A stretch of 64,000 bases of DNA from Alteromonas lipotrueae (GTDB lineage Bacteria > Pseudomonadota > Gammaproteobacteria > Enterobacterales > Alteromonadaceae): positions 124,001 to 188,000 of the forward strand of contig NZ_JAESDI010000002.1 in assembly GCF_019249215.1 (NCBI RefSeq), written 5' to 3'. A program made the translations under genes and the position numbers. This document shows positions 54,596-64,000 of this stretch, one piece after another. Positions within the stretch are counted from its first letter, which is position 1. The number at the start of each line of letters is the position of its first letter. The notes below the pieces were generated by a model. The model saw only the letters and a list, made by a program, of their open reading frames with translations. It searched no databases and had not been told where the DNA came from.

Positions 54596-55825
54596 CTAGA
54601 ATAACTCTACCTCTCCCGACTGCATGGATGTTGCAGAAACTGGGTTGTGGTCGGTTTTTCCTCGTTGGGCAAGCGCTTGTTGGTAAGCCTTCAATTCAGA
54701 CGCAAACGCTTCCAAATTATCAGGCTCTAGTTGTTGGAGTCGCTCGATAATAAATTTTACAATATCTTTCGTGTAATCAATGTGCTGGCCATTTATATCG
54801 CCAAACTGCATGCCTCTTATCGCGTTATTGATTGCATCATCTAGTTGTTGCCCAATACCCTCTAGTTGCTTGGTAGTAACCTGGTCTGATTCTGCTTTGC
54901 GAATAATATCTTTTAGTTCTTTACTGATATGATCTTTGGCTTCAACCACGTGGGAAATGTCTTGAGAAGCAACGAATTCGGCGGTTTCGGTGAGCTTATC
55001 AACCAAGCCTTTAATATTTTCTACCTGCTTCTTAATAACATCACTAAACTGGGTCGAGCGGGTAGACAGAGCCCTCACTTCATCGGCCACCACGGCAAAG
55101 CCTCTTCCCGCTTCACCGGCTCGCGCCGCTTCAATAGCTGCGTTTAAAGCTAACAAATTGGTTTGGGCTGAAATATCGTCTATTCCACTAAGGGCATCGA
55201 TAACCGTAGGCATCGCTTGTTGAATGGTTTGTACTTGGCCCATTAAATGCTGCGTTGAAGACGACATTTTTTCAGTGGAATCGATAAAACTCACAAGGGT
55301 GCTATCGGTATCTTGAGCAAAATTGCGCATTTTATCTGAGTAAGCGGTATTGTTTGAAGCATCGACGCTGAGCAAGGCATCAATACAATTAACCTGCGCT
55401 GCTACTAAGTCTTTTAAACTGGTAAATGCTTGACTAAGGGTAACAACCGCATCATCTTGGGTTGTTTTAATAGAGGCCAGATTTCCCTCACATATTGATA
55501 ATGAATGGGCAATTTCTCCCCCTGCTAATGCAATATTATCTTCAACATAAGCCGTGCTGGAATGTGTTTCTTCGATAGAGGATTTGGTATCACCTGACGC
55601 TGTTTTACTTGATACATAAGCAACAAAGCCTATTAGTACTGCCGTTAGCAGAATAAAGCCAAAAAGCGCTGAGCCTAAAAAGAACAGAGCCCAAGACGCC
55701 AACAGCCCTGCCGCTACGCCAACTACATAGAGGTTAGCGCTACTTTGTGAGTGTGTAGATGAACTTTCCACGTTTGAATGCAAAAGGATCTCCTTATACC
55801 CTGCCACTACTCCTTCATCACTCAA
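54596..55825 (-). CDS. Methyl-accepting chemotaxis-like protein
   Basis: This 409-aa protein has two adjacent hydrophobic helices (about residues 30-72) with almost no periplasmic loop, then a signalling domain containing [19 protein letters not shown] and [16 protein letters not shown]. There is no sensory domain outside the membrane and no CheR-docking tail. It stands at the head of the che cluster. It may sense membrane or cytoplasmic state. Confidence 0.88.
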   Translation of the reverse strand: MSDEGVVAGYKEILLHSNVESSSTHSQSSANLYVVGVAAGLLASWALFFLGSALFGFILLTAVLIGFVAYVSSKTASGDTKSSIEETHSSTAYVEDNIALAGGEIAHSLSICEGNLASIKTTQDDAVVTLSQAFTSLKDLVAAQVNCIDALLSVDASNNTAYSDKMRNFAQDTDSTLVSFIDSTEKMSSSTQHLMGQVQTIQQAMPTVIDALSGIDDISAQTNLLALNAAIEAARAGEAGRGFAVVADEVRALSTRSTQFSDVIKKQVENIKGLVDKLTETAEFVASQDISHVVEAKDHISKELKDIIRKAESDQVTTKQLEGIGQQLDDAINNAIRGMQFGDINGQHIDYTKDIVKFIIERLQQLEPDNLEAFASELKAYQQALAQRGKTDHNPVSATSMQSGEVELF

Positions 55826-56061
55826 CGCTTAACCGAGTGAAATATGCATGACGTGTGTTCAATGTCATAAAGGTACTTACTCTTTATTTTGATGAAGAGT
55901 AAATAGGCAACGCGTTAGTCATTGTTGGTTACAATATGGACTAAGCGTAGTACTCAATTTGGAAAGTTGGCAAGTAACGAGATGCGAAAAACTGCTATAT
56001 GTGCAAAAAAACCTATAAAAGGTGGTGAAGTGTAAATATAAACTCAAATGGCATAGTTCAA

Positions 56062-56799
56062 TTACTTATTGCAGGAGTAAGATTGATTTTGAAGGCTAAG
56101 AACGGCTGAATTCCCTTTGTTCCAAAATTCTGTATTCATACCGATGTAACGTGCACCTGAGGCTGAACGGGCGCGCTGCAATATATGAATATTACCATTT
56201 TCAGATAGCTTTATTGTTTCTGGGCCCAAAAAGCGCACCTCGATGTTTCCAGCTGTCGCACAATTAAACTGATGCGTTCCTGTGGTAGCGGCGTCCATTT
56301 TTTCATTCTTCGCCGTTTCTTGTGCGGACATGCTAATTAACTTAAGTCTTTGCTTACCGTCGTTATCGTATATTACCAACCACGTGCCCTTTTGAATTTC
56401 ATAACGGCTTGCCGTTTCTAACGCTTTCACGAAGCGCTTTTCTTGAGCTGACATGGCAGCTACACAAGCGCGGCGAGTCGTTACCAATTTAGACGTTGAG
56501 AACTCACCTTCTGCTAATCCACCCGCTTTTACATTAAGTATGCCCGAAAATTGATTACAACCAGTAAAACCGGAAATTCTATTTTTTGTTACCAGCTCGA
56601 CAGTCAGCATACTGCTATCGATAATGCCGCCCTTGTCGATGCTTTCCACCTGCCAGGTACCAGTTAGGGTAGTTGCAGATTCTTCTTTGCTCACTGAGGC
56701 CGCGTCTGAGGAGGTGTGACTAGCGTTATGACTACAACCAGTGATGATAAAAAGCAGACTCAATACGATAAAAAGTGAATTATAAAAATGAGAGGCCAT
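56062..56799 (-). CDS. META-domain and MliC-like lipoprotein
   Basis: This 245-aa protein has a lipoprotein signal (FIITGCSHN). Residues about 45-155 form a META/HslJ domain (LTGTWQVESIDKGG, ISGFTGCNQFSG). Residues about 168-245 resemble MliC, the membrane-bound lysozyme inhibitor (HQFNCATAGNIEVRFLG, ending in SYSCNK with paired cysteines). A fusion of the two is unusual but known in related bacteria. It could protect the envelope against host or predator lysozyme. It is divergent from the two-component genes. Confidence 0.78.
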   Translation of the reverse strand: MASHFYNSLFIVLSLLFIITGCSHNASHTSSDAASVSKEESATTLTGTWQVESIDKGGIIDSSMLTVELVTKNRISGFTGCNQFSGILNVKAGGLAEGEFSTSKLVTTRRACVAAMSAQEKRFVKALETASRYEIQKGTWLVIYDNDGKQRLKLISMSAQETAKNEKMDAATTGTHQFNCATAGNIEVRFLGPETIKLSENGNIHILQRARSASGARYIGMNTEFWNKGNSAVLSLQNQSYSCNK

Positions 56800-56967
56800 T
56801 ACTAATCCTTGCCGTTTTAAATTGAAGATAAAATAACGGGTGTACTATGTTGCGGAATGTGGGCTGAAAGTAGCAAAAATGCGCAAAGTTTGAAAGTGAT
56901 ACGTCAATCAACTTGCAAATAAGAACAATTATCAATAGCATATAGACTCACAACCTTGGTACATATT

Positions 56968-57657
56968 ATGTCTGCCGCTCGCATTTTAATAATAGAAGAT
57001 GATATAACCCTTAGTGATCAGGTGGCTAGGTTGCTAAAACAAAAAGGGTTTACCACCACGCAGTGCTTAGATGGCCAGAAAGGCTTGTTGGCAGCGCTGC
57101 AGGAAAGTTTCGATCTCATTTTACTCGATATCTTATTGCCTTCGCTCAATGGCTTGGCAGTTTTGAATCAAATTCGAAAAGTTAAGCATACTCCGGTAAT
57201 GATGATTACCGCCAGCGGCGCTGAACAAGAGCGCATTGAAGGCTATAGAAAAGGCGCAGATGACTATTTACCCAAGCCCTTTAACTTCACAGAAATGATG
57301 CTTAGGATAGAGGCTTTGCTACGTCGGAGCCAGCGAGACACCACCCCACCGAAACAAACCTCACAGTTTATCATTGATGAGCTCAAACTTAACCGAATTA
57401 AGCAAGATGTTCGCTATTCTGAGAGCGCTGTAGAACTCACCCCAATTCAGTTTAAATTACTGTGGGTACTACTTGAAAACCACCATGAAGTCATGACCAA
57501 AGCCTTCTTATACCAAAGCGTACTTAACAGGCCATTCAGCCGTTATGATAGAAGTTTAGACATGCATATTAGTCGCGTACGTAAAAAATTAGTAGAAGCA
57601 GGTATGCCGCCAGAAAGGCTCTCTACCTTGCATGGCAAAGGCTATCGCTTCTCGTGA
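56968..57657 (+). CDS. OmpR-family response regulator
   Basis: ATG at 56968 is the better start; an upstream TTG adds only four residues. The product has an N-terminal receiver (ILIIEDDITLSDQ, Asp in LILLDILLPSLNG, Lys in YLPKPF) and a C-terminal winged helix (ELTPIQFKLLWVLLENH...VRKKL...GKGYRFS). It pairs with the kinase that overlaps its stop codon (GTGA). It is transcribed away from the lipoprotein gene, which may be a target. CpxR-like in general layout. Confidence 0.93.
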   Translation: MSAARILIIEDDITLSDQVARLLKQKGFTTTQCLDGQKGLLAALQESFDLILLDILLPSLNGLAVLNQIRKVKHTPVMMITASGAEQERIEGYRKGADDYLPKPFNFTEMMLRIEALLRRSQRDTTPPKQTSQFIIDELKLNRIKQDVRYSESAVELTPIQFKLLWVLLENHHEVMTKAFLYQSVLNRPFSRYDRSLDMHISRVRKKLVEAGMPPERLSTLHGKGYRFS

Positions 57658-59033
57658 AATACACCCTTTTCTGGCGAATGTGTACCGTTATTGGCGTAGG
57701 GACGGTTCTACTTTTCTGGGCCATAGACTGGCTAACTAATCACACCGAATCTAGCATGAGCTTTATTGCTGATGAACATCAGCAGCAATTGTTGGATTAC
57801 GGAAAAGAAGCCGATGAAATTTGGAATAATGAAGGCGAAGATGCCCTGTCGGTTTGGCTTAAGATGCTTCAAGAAAAAGAGCGTACTTGGGCAGGCGTGG
57901 TCAGTTCAGATATTACGCCACTGGCTGGCTCAACTATCTACAAACCCTTTTTCGACCGCTTTCAATATGGAAGAAGTGTGGAGTGGAAAATACATTTATA
58001 TTTTCAGCAAAACCCCGTGATGGAGATCCCTTTTGCCGACGCCGACACCCACCTGTTAATTGAACTACCTCAGCGTATGCGCCCAGGTGCTATGTTGTTG
58101 TATGCCAATGCCCTCCTGCAAATTGCATTGCCGTTAATATTGCTGTGCGTATTGAGTTTGGTGTTATACCGCCACGTGATGTCACCTTTGCGTAAGCTAG
58201 AAAACGTCACCAAAGCCTTCAGTGACGGCCATCACGATGTAAGAACGAATGCCTCTTTGCTTGACCGTAACGACGAACTTACTCGCCTAGCGGTTACGTT
58301 CGATAAGATGGCCGATAGAACCAGCAAACTTATTTATAATCAACGCCAGTTGCTCGCCGACCTCTCTCATGAGTTACGTACGCCTTTAACACGTATAGAT
58401 ATGGCGGTTGATTTTGTAGAGCAGCAAATTAATCCACAACAAGCAATAGAGCGACTTCGCTACGAAGCCTCTACCATGCGCAGCTTGGTGGAAGATACGC
58501 TTACCCTCGCTTGGTTAAATACCGAGTCTCCACAGCTCAATGCTGAAGACTTCGATTTGGTTGAATTAATACACGTTATTTGCGAAGACGCCCGCTTTGA
58601 ATACCCCGACAAAAACCTCATTAGTCGGCTACCTGAAAAAGCGCCGCTTACCCAAAGCAGCCAAATCGCGCTAGGCCAAGCGATAGAAAATATAATTCGA
58701 AACGCATTACGCCATACGCCTGAGACGTCGGAAGTAGAAGTGCTGCTCACAAGCTCCGATAAGGGCTACCAACTCTGTGTAAAAGACAATGGCCCCGGTG
58801 TGCCTGAACATATGCTTGGAGATATCTTTAAGCCGTTCTTTCGAGTAGATAAAGCCAGAGTATCCAAAGGCGAACGAATAGATACGTCGCAAAGCACTGG
58901 TTTTGGTTTAGGTTTGGCGTTAGCCCACCGGCAAATTGAAGCCGTGGGCGGCACCATTAAAGCTCAAAATTATACTGACGTCGCCAGCCAGCGCAGCGGG
59001 CTAAAAATTCAAATTGAATTACCAGCCTCATAA
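57654..59033 (+). CDS. Sensor histidine kinase
   Basis: This 459-aa kinase starts at GTG overlapping the regulator's stop. It has two membrane helices (about 7-25 and 147-170) enclosing a periplasmic sensor, a HAMP domain, the phosphorylated histidine in LLADLSHELRTPLTR, and the ATPase boxes (NIIRNALRH, DNGPGVPE, TGFGLGLALA). It phosphorylates the OmpR-type regulator. The periplasmic signal is unknown; envelope stress is one option by analogy with CpxA. Confidence 0.93.
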   Translation: MKYTLFWRMCTVIGVGTVLLFWAIDWLTNHTESSMSFIADEHQQQLLDYGKEADEIWNNEGEDALSVWLKMLQEKERTWAGVVSSDITPLAGSTIYKPFFDRFQYGRSVEWKIHLYFQQNPVMEIPFADADTHLLIELPQRMRPGAMLLYANALLQIALPLILLCVLSLVLYRHVMSPLRKLENVTKAFSDGHHDVRTNASLLDRNDELTRLAVTFDKMADRTSKLIYNQRQLLADLSHELRTPLTRIDMAVDFVEQQINPQQAIERLRYEASTMRSLVEDTLTLAWLNTESPQLNAEDFDLVELIHVICEDARFEYPDKNLISRLPEKAPLTQSSQIALGQAIENIIRNALRHTPETSEVEVLLTSSDKGYQLCVKDNGPGVPEHMLGDIFKPFFRVDKARVSKGERIDTSQSTGFGLGLALAHRQIEAVGGTIKAQNYTDVASQRSGLKIQIELPAS

Positions 59034-59081
59034 CCGTTACAGCCCGCGAATGTTCACAAGTACCCGTATATCGGCCTATCC

Positions 59082-60308
59082 TTAAACTGTTAATTCAGCG
59101 TTTTGGCGCAACCGTTTGGGCTCGCTGACTAATCTGCGCCACGCCAACACAATGCCGGTATACACCAGCACACAAGCAAGCAATGACACCAGCCCTGCCA
59201 CGGTTTGACCGATAACCCCAAAGTATTCACCGGTATGTAGAAAACGCGCCGTGCCCCAAGCTTGGCCACCAAGAGACCAATCTTGCTTTCTTAGCACCTT
59301 GGTTACTTTGCCTGTTCGGGTATCGAAAAACAGCGAATATGCGAGTTCTTGCCTATGCCCTATGCTTTTATCAATGAAGAAACGGGCTTCATGAATATCT
59401 TCACCTATTTCCATCCACATTGAATACCAATCTTCGTACTCATTGGCATTAGCATGTTGCTGGGCTGACTTAAACAAGGTTTCATAAGGCACTTCATCAG
59501 CCGATAAACTGGTAATTTCCTCATGCTGCTCGCGGGCAGGTACACTTTCACCGAACGCACCGTATATGGCTTTATTAGCCCAATCGAAATGAAAAATAGT
59601 GGCAGTTAACGCGATAACAAACAACGGTATTAAACACCAGATACCGAAGACGAAGTGCCACTGCCGATTTCGGTGATAAGAATTTCGGTAGGTTTTGGGT
59701 AATAAAAACTGCTGTTTTAAGGCCCTTAGGTTTAAACGCTTAGGCAACCATAAATATAGGCCACTTACGATTAGAAAGAGGAATATTAAGTTGGCATACG
59801 CTGTGATGTTTTTACCCACCGCACGATAGTCGCCCGCAAGGGATAAATAACGATGAAAGTCGGTGACCACATGGAAAAACTCCCCCACCATGCCCTCGCC
59901 TTCACGAAGAATTTCGCCGGTATAAGGGTGTAGTAAAAAGCTGTGCCGCCCAGCCCATGCCGGAATAGCCGCGCCTTCGCGGTTTACCCAGCGAACATAA
60001 ATATGTGGATCATTAGGTTTAAGCGTTTGCAGTATCGACACCACTTCATCGGTGCTGATGCGACTACTGGTGCGAGGACTGGTGCCAGTGCTGACGTCAG
60101 TGCTAATGAGCGCGTTTTTTTGTTTGGTAGGTGTCGTATTTGTGTTTTCAGGATCTACATCGTGCAGCCTTTCACTGAACTCTACGATTTGCCGTTCATA
60201 AGTCAGTAATACACCCGTAAAGGACATACACAAAACAAATATGCCGGCAATTAAGCCGGCAATAAGATGGGCCCAAAAGACCCACTTTTTTATCGTTTTA
60301 GCTACCAT
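59082..60308 (-). CDS. PepSY-domain iron-associated membrane protein
   Basis: This 408-aa protein has four membrane helices and PepSY-like segments (HSFLLHPYTGEIL; YSLFFDTRTGKVTKV). Such proteins (PiuB/YhcB-like) often accompany siderophore receptors and may act as ferric-siderophore reductases. It follows the TonB receptor gene by 18 bases. The shared Fur-like box suggests iron control. Confidence 0.85.
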   Translation of the reverse strand: MVAKTIKKWVFWAHLIAGLIAGIFVLCMSFTGVLLTYERQIVEFSERLHDVDPENTNTTPTKQKNALISTDVSTGTSPRTSSRISTDEVVSILQTLKPNDPHIYVRWVNREGAAIPAWAGRHSFLLHPYTGEILREGEGMVGEFFHVVTDFHRYLSLAGDYRAVGKNITAYANLIFLFLIVSGLYLWLPKRLNLRALKQQFLLPKTYRNSYHRNRQWHFVFGIWCLIPLFVIALTATIFHFDWANKAIYGAFGESVPAREQHEEITSLSADEVPYETLFKSAQQHANANEYEDWYSMWMEIGEDIHEARFFIDKSIGHRQELAYSLFFDTRTGKVTKVLRKQDWSLGGQAWGTARFLHTGEYFGVIGQTVAGLVSLLACVLVYTGIVLAWRRLVSEPKRLRQNAELTV

Positions 60309-60326
60309 TAAGTTAATGACCTAATA

Positions 60327-62381
60327 CTAAAAGTCGTAGGTCACTGATAGTCTAATATCTCTACCTGCTTCATGAGGGCCTATAACAGTGCCAAATACTT
60401 CGCTGTAGTCACCCACGCTTGAATGGTCGATGTATTGCTCATCGAACAAGTTAGACACAGCTAAGTTTACAAGAATATTGCTTGTGGCCTGCCACTCACC
60501 ATACAAGTCAACAAGGGTGTAGCTTGGTTTGTTTAGGCTATACAAACTGTCTGTCCAACCCAAATCAACCGCTTGATGCAAGGTATCAATATCAATAGAC
60601 CTAACCTGCCTAATACTCGTACCAACGCTAATATCGGCGTTAACCGTGTAATCTACGCCAACCACTAAAGTATCGCCGCGGCTATTACCTAAACCCACAA
60701 ACTCATATCCGTTCAGATCAATTGACGAGTAGTCTACGTTGTAAATACCATCTCTTGGGTCAAGTTCACTATCAGCAGTTGAGAAACCAAAGAAAAAGTC
60801 GAATGAATCTACGCGATAGGCAAGGTCGAATTCAATACCGCTGCTTTCCACGCTACCGATGTTATTGAAGACAGAGTTTCCTTCGTAACCTTCAAAAATC
60901 ACATCATCTAGGGTTGAGTTATAAACGCTTAATTTCGCATTTAAGTTATTCGCACTGTATTCAATAGAAGCTTCAATGTTTTGTACTGTTTCGGGTACAA
61001 GATCATCAGCCACTACAGGAATGTCTGAGCCATCGTAAAGATAACCGTCGATAGTAAAACCATCGCCAATTTCTTTTCCTCTGGCAGCTTCAGCATAACC
61101 TAACCCTAAGGTCCATGATTCATTAAGTTGGTAAGCAACACCCACATTGAAGCTTAGTTCAGAATCGTCTAACGACGCTTCGCTGTCAGTAACCGGTGTA
61201 CCGTAATACTCTTCAAGCAATATGCGTTGTTGGAAATCATAATCGTCGTAGCGCACACCGTAGCTAAGCAATAGTTCAGGAGTAACGTCGCTGTAACCCT
61301 GTGCGTATATACCCATTACGCTGCTTTCTTCTGCGTTATCTGTTGTACCACCAGCTGAACCACTTGTAACTTCATCACTACGATAATCTACCCCGTATAC
61401 AAACTTATGCTTTGCCGTTTCGCTGGTATTGCGAATATCGAAACCGTAAGTATCTATTTCAGCTAACCAATTAAAACGGCCACCTTGAAATGAAGAGTCG
61501 GTTTGATAGGCTGTCGCTTCTAAATACACCATATCGCTGTGCGCGAAACGGTAGTTTGCTACATAGGTATCACGCTGTGCTTCACTTGGATAAAGTGCTG
61601 CGCCTTCTAATACTACCCAGTTCGGGCGGGCAGAGAATTCACCTTCTTCGTCACGTTGCTCAACACTTAACGACAAATAGTGATTTTCAGCAATATCGCC
61701 ACTGGCTTTAAGAAACAACATGTCTTGATCGGCCGCGGTACCGTAAATTTCGTTACCGTCGCCATCTTCCATATCGTCGCGATCTACCGTGCTGTAATAA
61801 CCCAACACGCCCCATGTATCGCTTAGCTTGCCGTAAAGGCTGCCGCTATAGCGCGTACCGTCGTTTGAAAAGTAGCTTGCTTTAACACGGCCACCAAATT
61901 GCTCGCCTTCAACTAAAAGGTCGTCGGCATCTTTGGTTTTAAAGCGAATTGAACCACCAATTGCGCCTGGGCCACTGGTGGCTTCACCAGCCCCTGCTTG
62001 TACATCAATTTGCTGCAGTAAATCAGGGTCAATGGTGACACGGCCAATGTGATGGAACAGTGTGGAGGTTTGCTGCGCACCATCAACGGTAACATTTAAG
62101 TAAGCATCTTCTAGCCCACGGATATATATCTTTTGTGCAACCCCTACCGAACCACCAACACTAATTGAAGGCGAGTAGCGAAATATATCAGCGAGATCAT
62201 TAGCTTGGTATTGCTCGATGTCTTCAGCAGTAATGCTTAGGTTTGTTGTAGCACCTACCACCGAAATTTTTTCGACAGTGTCTGTCGCGACAGAAGTAGT
62301 TTCGTCAGTCTCTTGCGTTTGCGCATAGGAAAACGCGCTGGACAGTGTGCAAACCGCACCAATGAACACTAGTTTTTTCAA
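60327..62381 (-). CDS. TonB-dependent receptor, iron/siderophore or haem type
   Basis: This 684-aa protein has a signal peptide (MKKLVFIGAVCTLSSAFSYA), a TonB box (EKISVVG), a plug (DLADIFRYSPSISVGGSVGVAQKIYIRGLEDAYLNVTVDGAQQ) and a beta barrel ending in ...RLSVTYDF. The VDGAQQTSTLFHHIGR stretch is like that of haem or enterobactin-type receptors. A Fur-like box lies about 30 bases upstream. It forms a unit with the PepSY gene. Confidence 0.9.
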   Translation of the reverse strand: MKKLVFIGAVCTLSSAFSYAQTQETDETTSVATDTVEKISVVGATTNLSITAEDIEQYQANDLADIFRYSPSISVGGSVGVAQKIYIRGLEDAYLNVTVDGAQQTSTLFHHIGRVTIDPDLLQQIDVQAGAGEATSGPGAIGGSIRFKTKDADDLLVEGEQFGGRVKASYFSNDGTRYSGSLYGKLSDTWGVLGYYSTVDRDDMEDGDGNEIYGTAADQDMLFLKASGDIAENHYLSLSVEQRDEEGEFSARPNWVVLEGAALYPSEAQRDTYVANYRFAHSDMVYLEATAYQTDSSFQGGRFNWLAEIDTYGFDIRNTSETAKHKFVYGVDYRSDEVTSGSAGGTTDNAEESSVMGIYAQGYSDVTPELLLSYGVRYDDYDFQQRILLEEYYGTPVTDSEASLDDSELSFNVGVAYQLNESWTLGLGYAEAARGKEIGDGFTIDGYLYDGSDIPVVADDLVPETVQNIEASIEYSANNLNAKLSVYNSTLDDVIFEGYEGNSVFNNIGSVESSGIEFDLAYRVDSFDFFFGFSTADSELDPRDGIYNVDYSSIDLNGYEFVGLGNSRGDTLVVGVDYTVNADISVGTSIRQVRSIDIDTLHQAVDLGWTDSLYSLNKPSYTLVDLYGEWQATSNILVNLAVSNLFDEQYIDHSSVGDYSEVFGTVIGPHEAGRDIRLSVTYDF

Positions 62382-62413
62382 GGAAAGCTCCAGTTAAATG
62401 TTTAGTTATTCTA

Positions 62414-62432
62414 AATAAGAAACATTCTCATT
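62414..62432. promoter_or_regulatory. Fur-like box
   Basis: AATAAGAAACATTCTCATT is close to the AATGAGAATNATTCTCATT form of the Fur site and lies just upstream of the TonB receptor gene. Confidence 0.65.
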
Positions 62433-62568
62433 TACTTTCTCAGGAAAGGGTAGTGTTTTTACATTTGTTACATTTTCGTCGTTGTAAATCGACTATACTC
62501 ATAGGTTGGAATGATACCGGACGCAGCAATTAAAGTAATTAAGGAAGCTTACCTGCATGATTGCCGAG

Positions 62569-63264
62569 CTAAACGAAAATGCGTTTAGTCGCCGCTCGAT
62601 TAAGGCGTTCGAAGTTGTGCAATGCCGCATGGGCATGTTCTTTCATCAATGCTTCGGCTCTTGCCCCTTGCCCAGACAAAAGCGCCTCTGCGACGGCGTA
62701 GTGTTGCATATGAGCGTAGTATAGGCGCTGAAATTCACGCTCTGTTTCCTCTGGATTGAACACCAATGAATTAACGGATGACATCGGTAAATGCTCATTA
62801 AGTTTTAGCGCTTCCTCAATCGATGCATTTTTACTGGCTTCAATTATAGAGGCATGAAACATGCTATTCATCTCTACGTATTTCTGAATATCCATTTCAT
62901 CGATATAGCCTTTATCGAAAATGCTATCGCCAATCTGTAGGCATTCTTCAAGATTGGCAATGGTTGATTCACTAAGCCCTCGTTCAGCTGCCAATCTGGC
63001 AGCTAGCCCTTCAAGTACGCCCCTCACCTCAACCGACCCAATAATTTCTTCTTTCGTAATTTTCCTCACTTTGTAGCCTCTTCGAGGCAGCTTAATTAGT
63101 AAACCTTCATTCTCTAGTGCCCGAAAAGCAATTCTGATCGGAGTGCGGGAAACCCCTAATTCCTCAGCAGTTGAAATTTCGGTTATCCTCTGTCCGGCCT
63201 CAATGTTGCCCGACAAAATCTTGTCTCGAAGTATGCTTAATACCGCATGCCTTTCTTTATTCAA
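62569..63264 (-). CDS. vanR: GntR/FadR-family regulator VanR
   Basis: This 231-aa protein has the GntR winged helix (GQRITEISTAEELGVSRTPI...ALENEGLLIKLPRRGYKV) and a C-terminal FCD ligand domain. It is divergent from vanA, and three ATTGGATCCAAT-type palindromes lie between the two genes. That sequence is the known VanR operator, so the regulator should be VanR: it represses vanillate demethylation until vanillate binds. Confidence 0.88.
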   Translation of the reverse strand: MNKERHAVLSILRDKILSGNIEAGQRITEISTAEELGVSRTPIRIAFRALENEGLLIKLPRRGYKVRKITKEEIIGSVEVRGVLEGLAARLAAERGLSESTIANLEECLQIGDSIFDKGYIDEMDIQKYVEMNSMFHASIIEASKNASIEEALKLNEHLPMSSVNSLVFNPEETEREFQRLYYAHMQHYAVAEALLSGQGARAEALMKEHAHAALHNFERLNRAATKRIFV

Positions 63265-63325
63265 CGACGCTCTCCGGTTATAGGTTAGATAGCAATGTAA
63301 CGAATACTACAACGTAAAGTATTCA

Positions 63326-63337
63326 ATTGGATCCAAT
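63326..63337. promoter_or_regulatory. VanR operator ATTGGATCCAAT
   Basis: A perfect 12-base palindrome identical to the described VanR site lies 60 bases before the vanR start codon. Confidence 0.85.
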
Positions 63338-63443
63338 ATTAGCCTATTCGTGACGATAGACTACTTTTTTCAAAATAAGCAACATCGTCTAAATACCTAT
63401 ATTCCAAATACTTAAGTTTTTCATGTATTCCCACACAGACATT

Positions 63444-63455
63444 ATTGGATCCAAA
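63444..63455. promoter_or_regulatory. VanR operator, one mismatch
   Basis: ATTGGATCCAAA differs from the consensus at the last base only. It lies about 90 bases before vanA. Confidence 0.7.
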
Positions 63456-63496
63456 ATTGAGATATTTGCTTGTATGATCCTGACCACCTGGCTATT

Positions 63497-63508
63497 ATTG
63501 GATCCAAT
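63497..63508. promoter_or_regulatory. VanR operator ATTGGATCCAAT
   Basis: The third site is perfect and lies 33 bases before the vanA start, where it can block initiation. It is 53 bases from the second site. Confidence 0.85.
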
Positions 63509-63541
63509 TTTGAAAAAACTAAAAAGTTGAGCGTGAAATAT

Positions 63542-64000
63542 ATGGCTACATTTATCTTAAATGCTTGGTATGTCGCAGCGGTTTCAGAAGACGTTAGTAA
63601 CGACGAACCTTTAGGTCGAAAAGTCTGTAATTTCGACATTGCATTTTTTCGGAATGCCGACGGCAAGATCCAAGCGGTTGAAGATTTTTGTCCCCATAGA
63701 GGCGCACCACTCTCACTTGGGAAAGTTGTCAACGGGAACTTAGTTTGCGGCTACCACGGCTTACAAATGGCCGGGAGCGGAAACACGCATTCTATGCCCA
63801 AGCAGCGGGTGGACAAATTTCCCTGTATTCGCTCTTTCCCAGTAGTAGAAAAGTTTGGCTTTATTTGGATTTGGCCTGGTGATCCACAAAAAGCCGCTGA
63901 AGAAAAACTACCCAATCTACAATGGGCTGATAATCCTGATTGGGCCTACGGGGGAGGACTATTTCACATCCAGTGTGACTATCGATTGATGATAGATAAT
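63542..64000 (+). CDS. vanA: Vanillate O-demethylase oxygenase subunit, N-terminal part
   Basis: The frame starts at ATG 63542 and is open to the window end, giving 153 residues. It holds a Rieske [2Fe-2S] domain with CPHRGAPLSLG and CGYHGLQM, the two Cys-His pairs, near residues 49 and 71. The opening FILNAWYVAA and the GFIWIWPG stretch are typical of VanA. The enzyme demethylates vanillate to protocatechuate with a VanB reductase, which should follow outside the window. Control by VanR is indicated by the operators. Confidence 0.92.
   Translation, partial: MATFILNAWYVAAVSEDVSNDEPLGRKVCNFDIAFFRNADGKIQAVEDFCPHRGAPLSLGKVVNGNLVCGYHGLQMAGSGNTHSMPKQRVDKFPCIRSFPVVEKFGFIWIWPGDPQKAAEEKLPNLQWADNPDWAYGGGLFHIQCDYRLMIDN

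Noticed and set aside
1..64000. Search for CRISPR array, tRNA, rRNA, prophage
   Set aside because: No regularly spaced repeats, no cloverleaf genes and no phage structural genes were seen.

Overview
The window looks like chromosome of an Alteromonas-type marine gammaproteobacterium. This rests on gene content and protein style: FolE2, CheA with FGFFD motifs, TonB-dependent receptors for sugars and iron, a PL7-like polysaccharide lyase, DUF3392, trehalase with a LacI regulator, and a vanillate locus. No database search was possible, so the genus is an inference.

Layout. 1-348 is the 3' end of gpmA. 527-5963 is a probable zinc-starvation operon: a perfect Zur-type palindrome, then a dihydroorotase paralogue, folE2, an M3 metallopeptidase lipoprotein and a HupE/UreJ-like membrane protein. 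A 5'-truncated zur-like fragment lies on the opposite strand right after it. 6343-9280 holds an Fe-dependent alcohol dehydrogenase, a DJ-1/PfpI protein and a divergent LysR regulator. 9468-19520 is a carbohydrate locus around a LacI regulator: GMC dehydrogenase plus its Tat-exported small subunit, a DUF1080 (3-keto-disaccharide hydrolase) protein, three TIM-barrel isomerase/epimerases, a Gfo/Idh/MocA dehydrogenase and an MFS transporter. Together they fit an oxidative 3-keto-glycoside route. 20042-24118 has a secreted PL7-like lyase with carbohydrate-binding modules and a secreted endonuclease I with a lamin-tail-like domain.

24773-35848 is the accessory heart of the window: an AT-rich array of nine integron gene cassettes, all on the + strand and separated by attC sites. 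No integron integrase is present in the window (a CALIN-like cluster). Cassettes encode a small unknown protein, a 324-aa unknown protein, two small membrane proteins (one DUF805), a 711-aa AAA-type ATPase with a zinc ribbon, a frameshifted trypsin-like protease, an M23 peptidase, a membrane protein paired with a 58-aa zinc-ribbon protein, and a two-gene PARIS-type antiphage system (ariA-ariB). An IS110/IS1111-family element sits inside the fourth attC. The right end stops abruptly just after the last cassette's first attC box and runs into the 3' end of a HAD hydrolase gene.

35806-46025 returns to core genes: HAD phosphatase, EamA transporter, a LacI/MFS/trehalase/TonB-receptor regulon with three LacI-type operators, htpX, a haloacid dehalogenase-like gene and a small exported protein. 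46437-55825 is a complete chemotaxis cluster on the - strand (cheY, cheA, cheW, a PAS-rich soluble receptor, cheR, cheD, cheB, plus a second receptor-like protein). 56062-62381 holds a META/MliC lipoprotein, a two-component system, and a PepSY protein with a TonB receptor under a Fur-like box. 62569-64000 is vanR and the start of vanA with three VanR-type operators.

No rRNA, tRNA or CRISPR array was seen.
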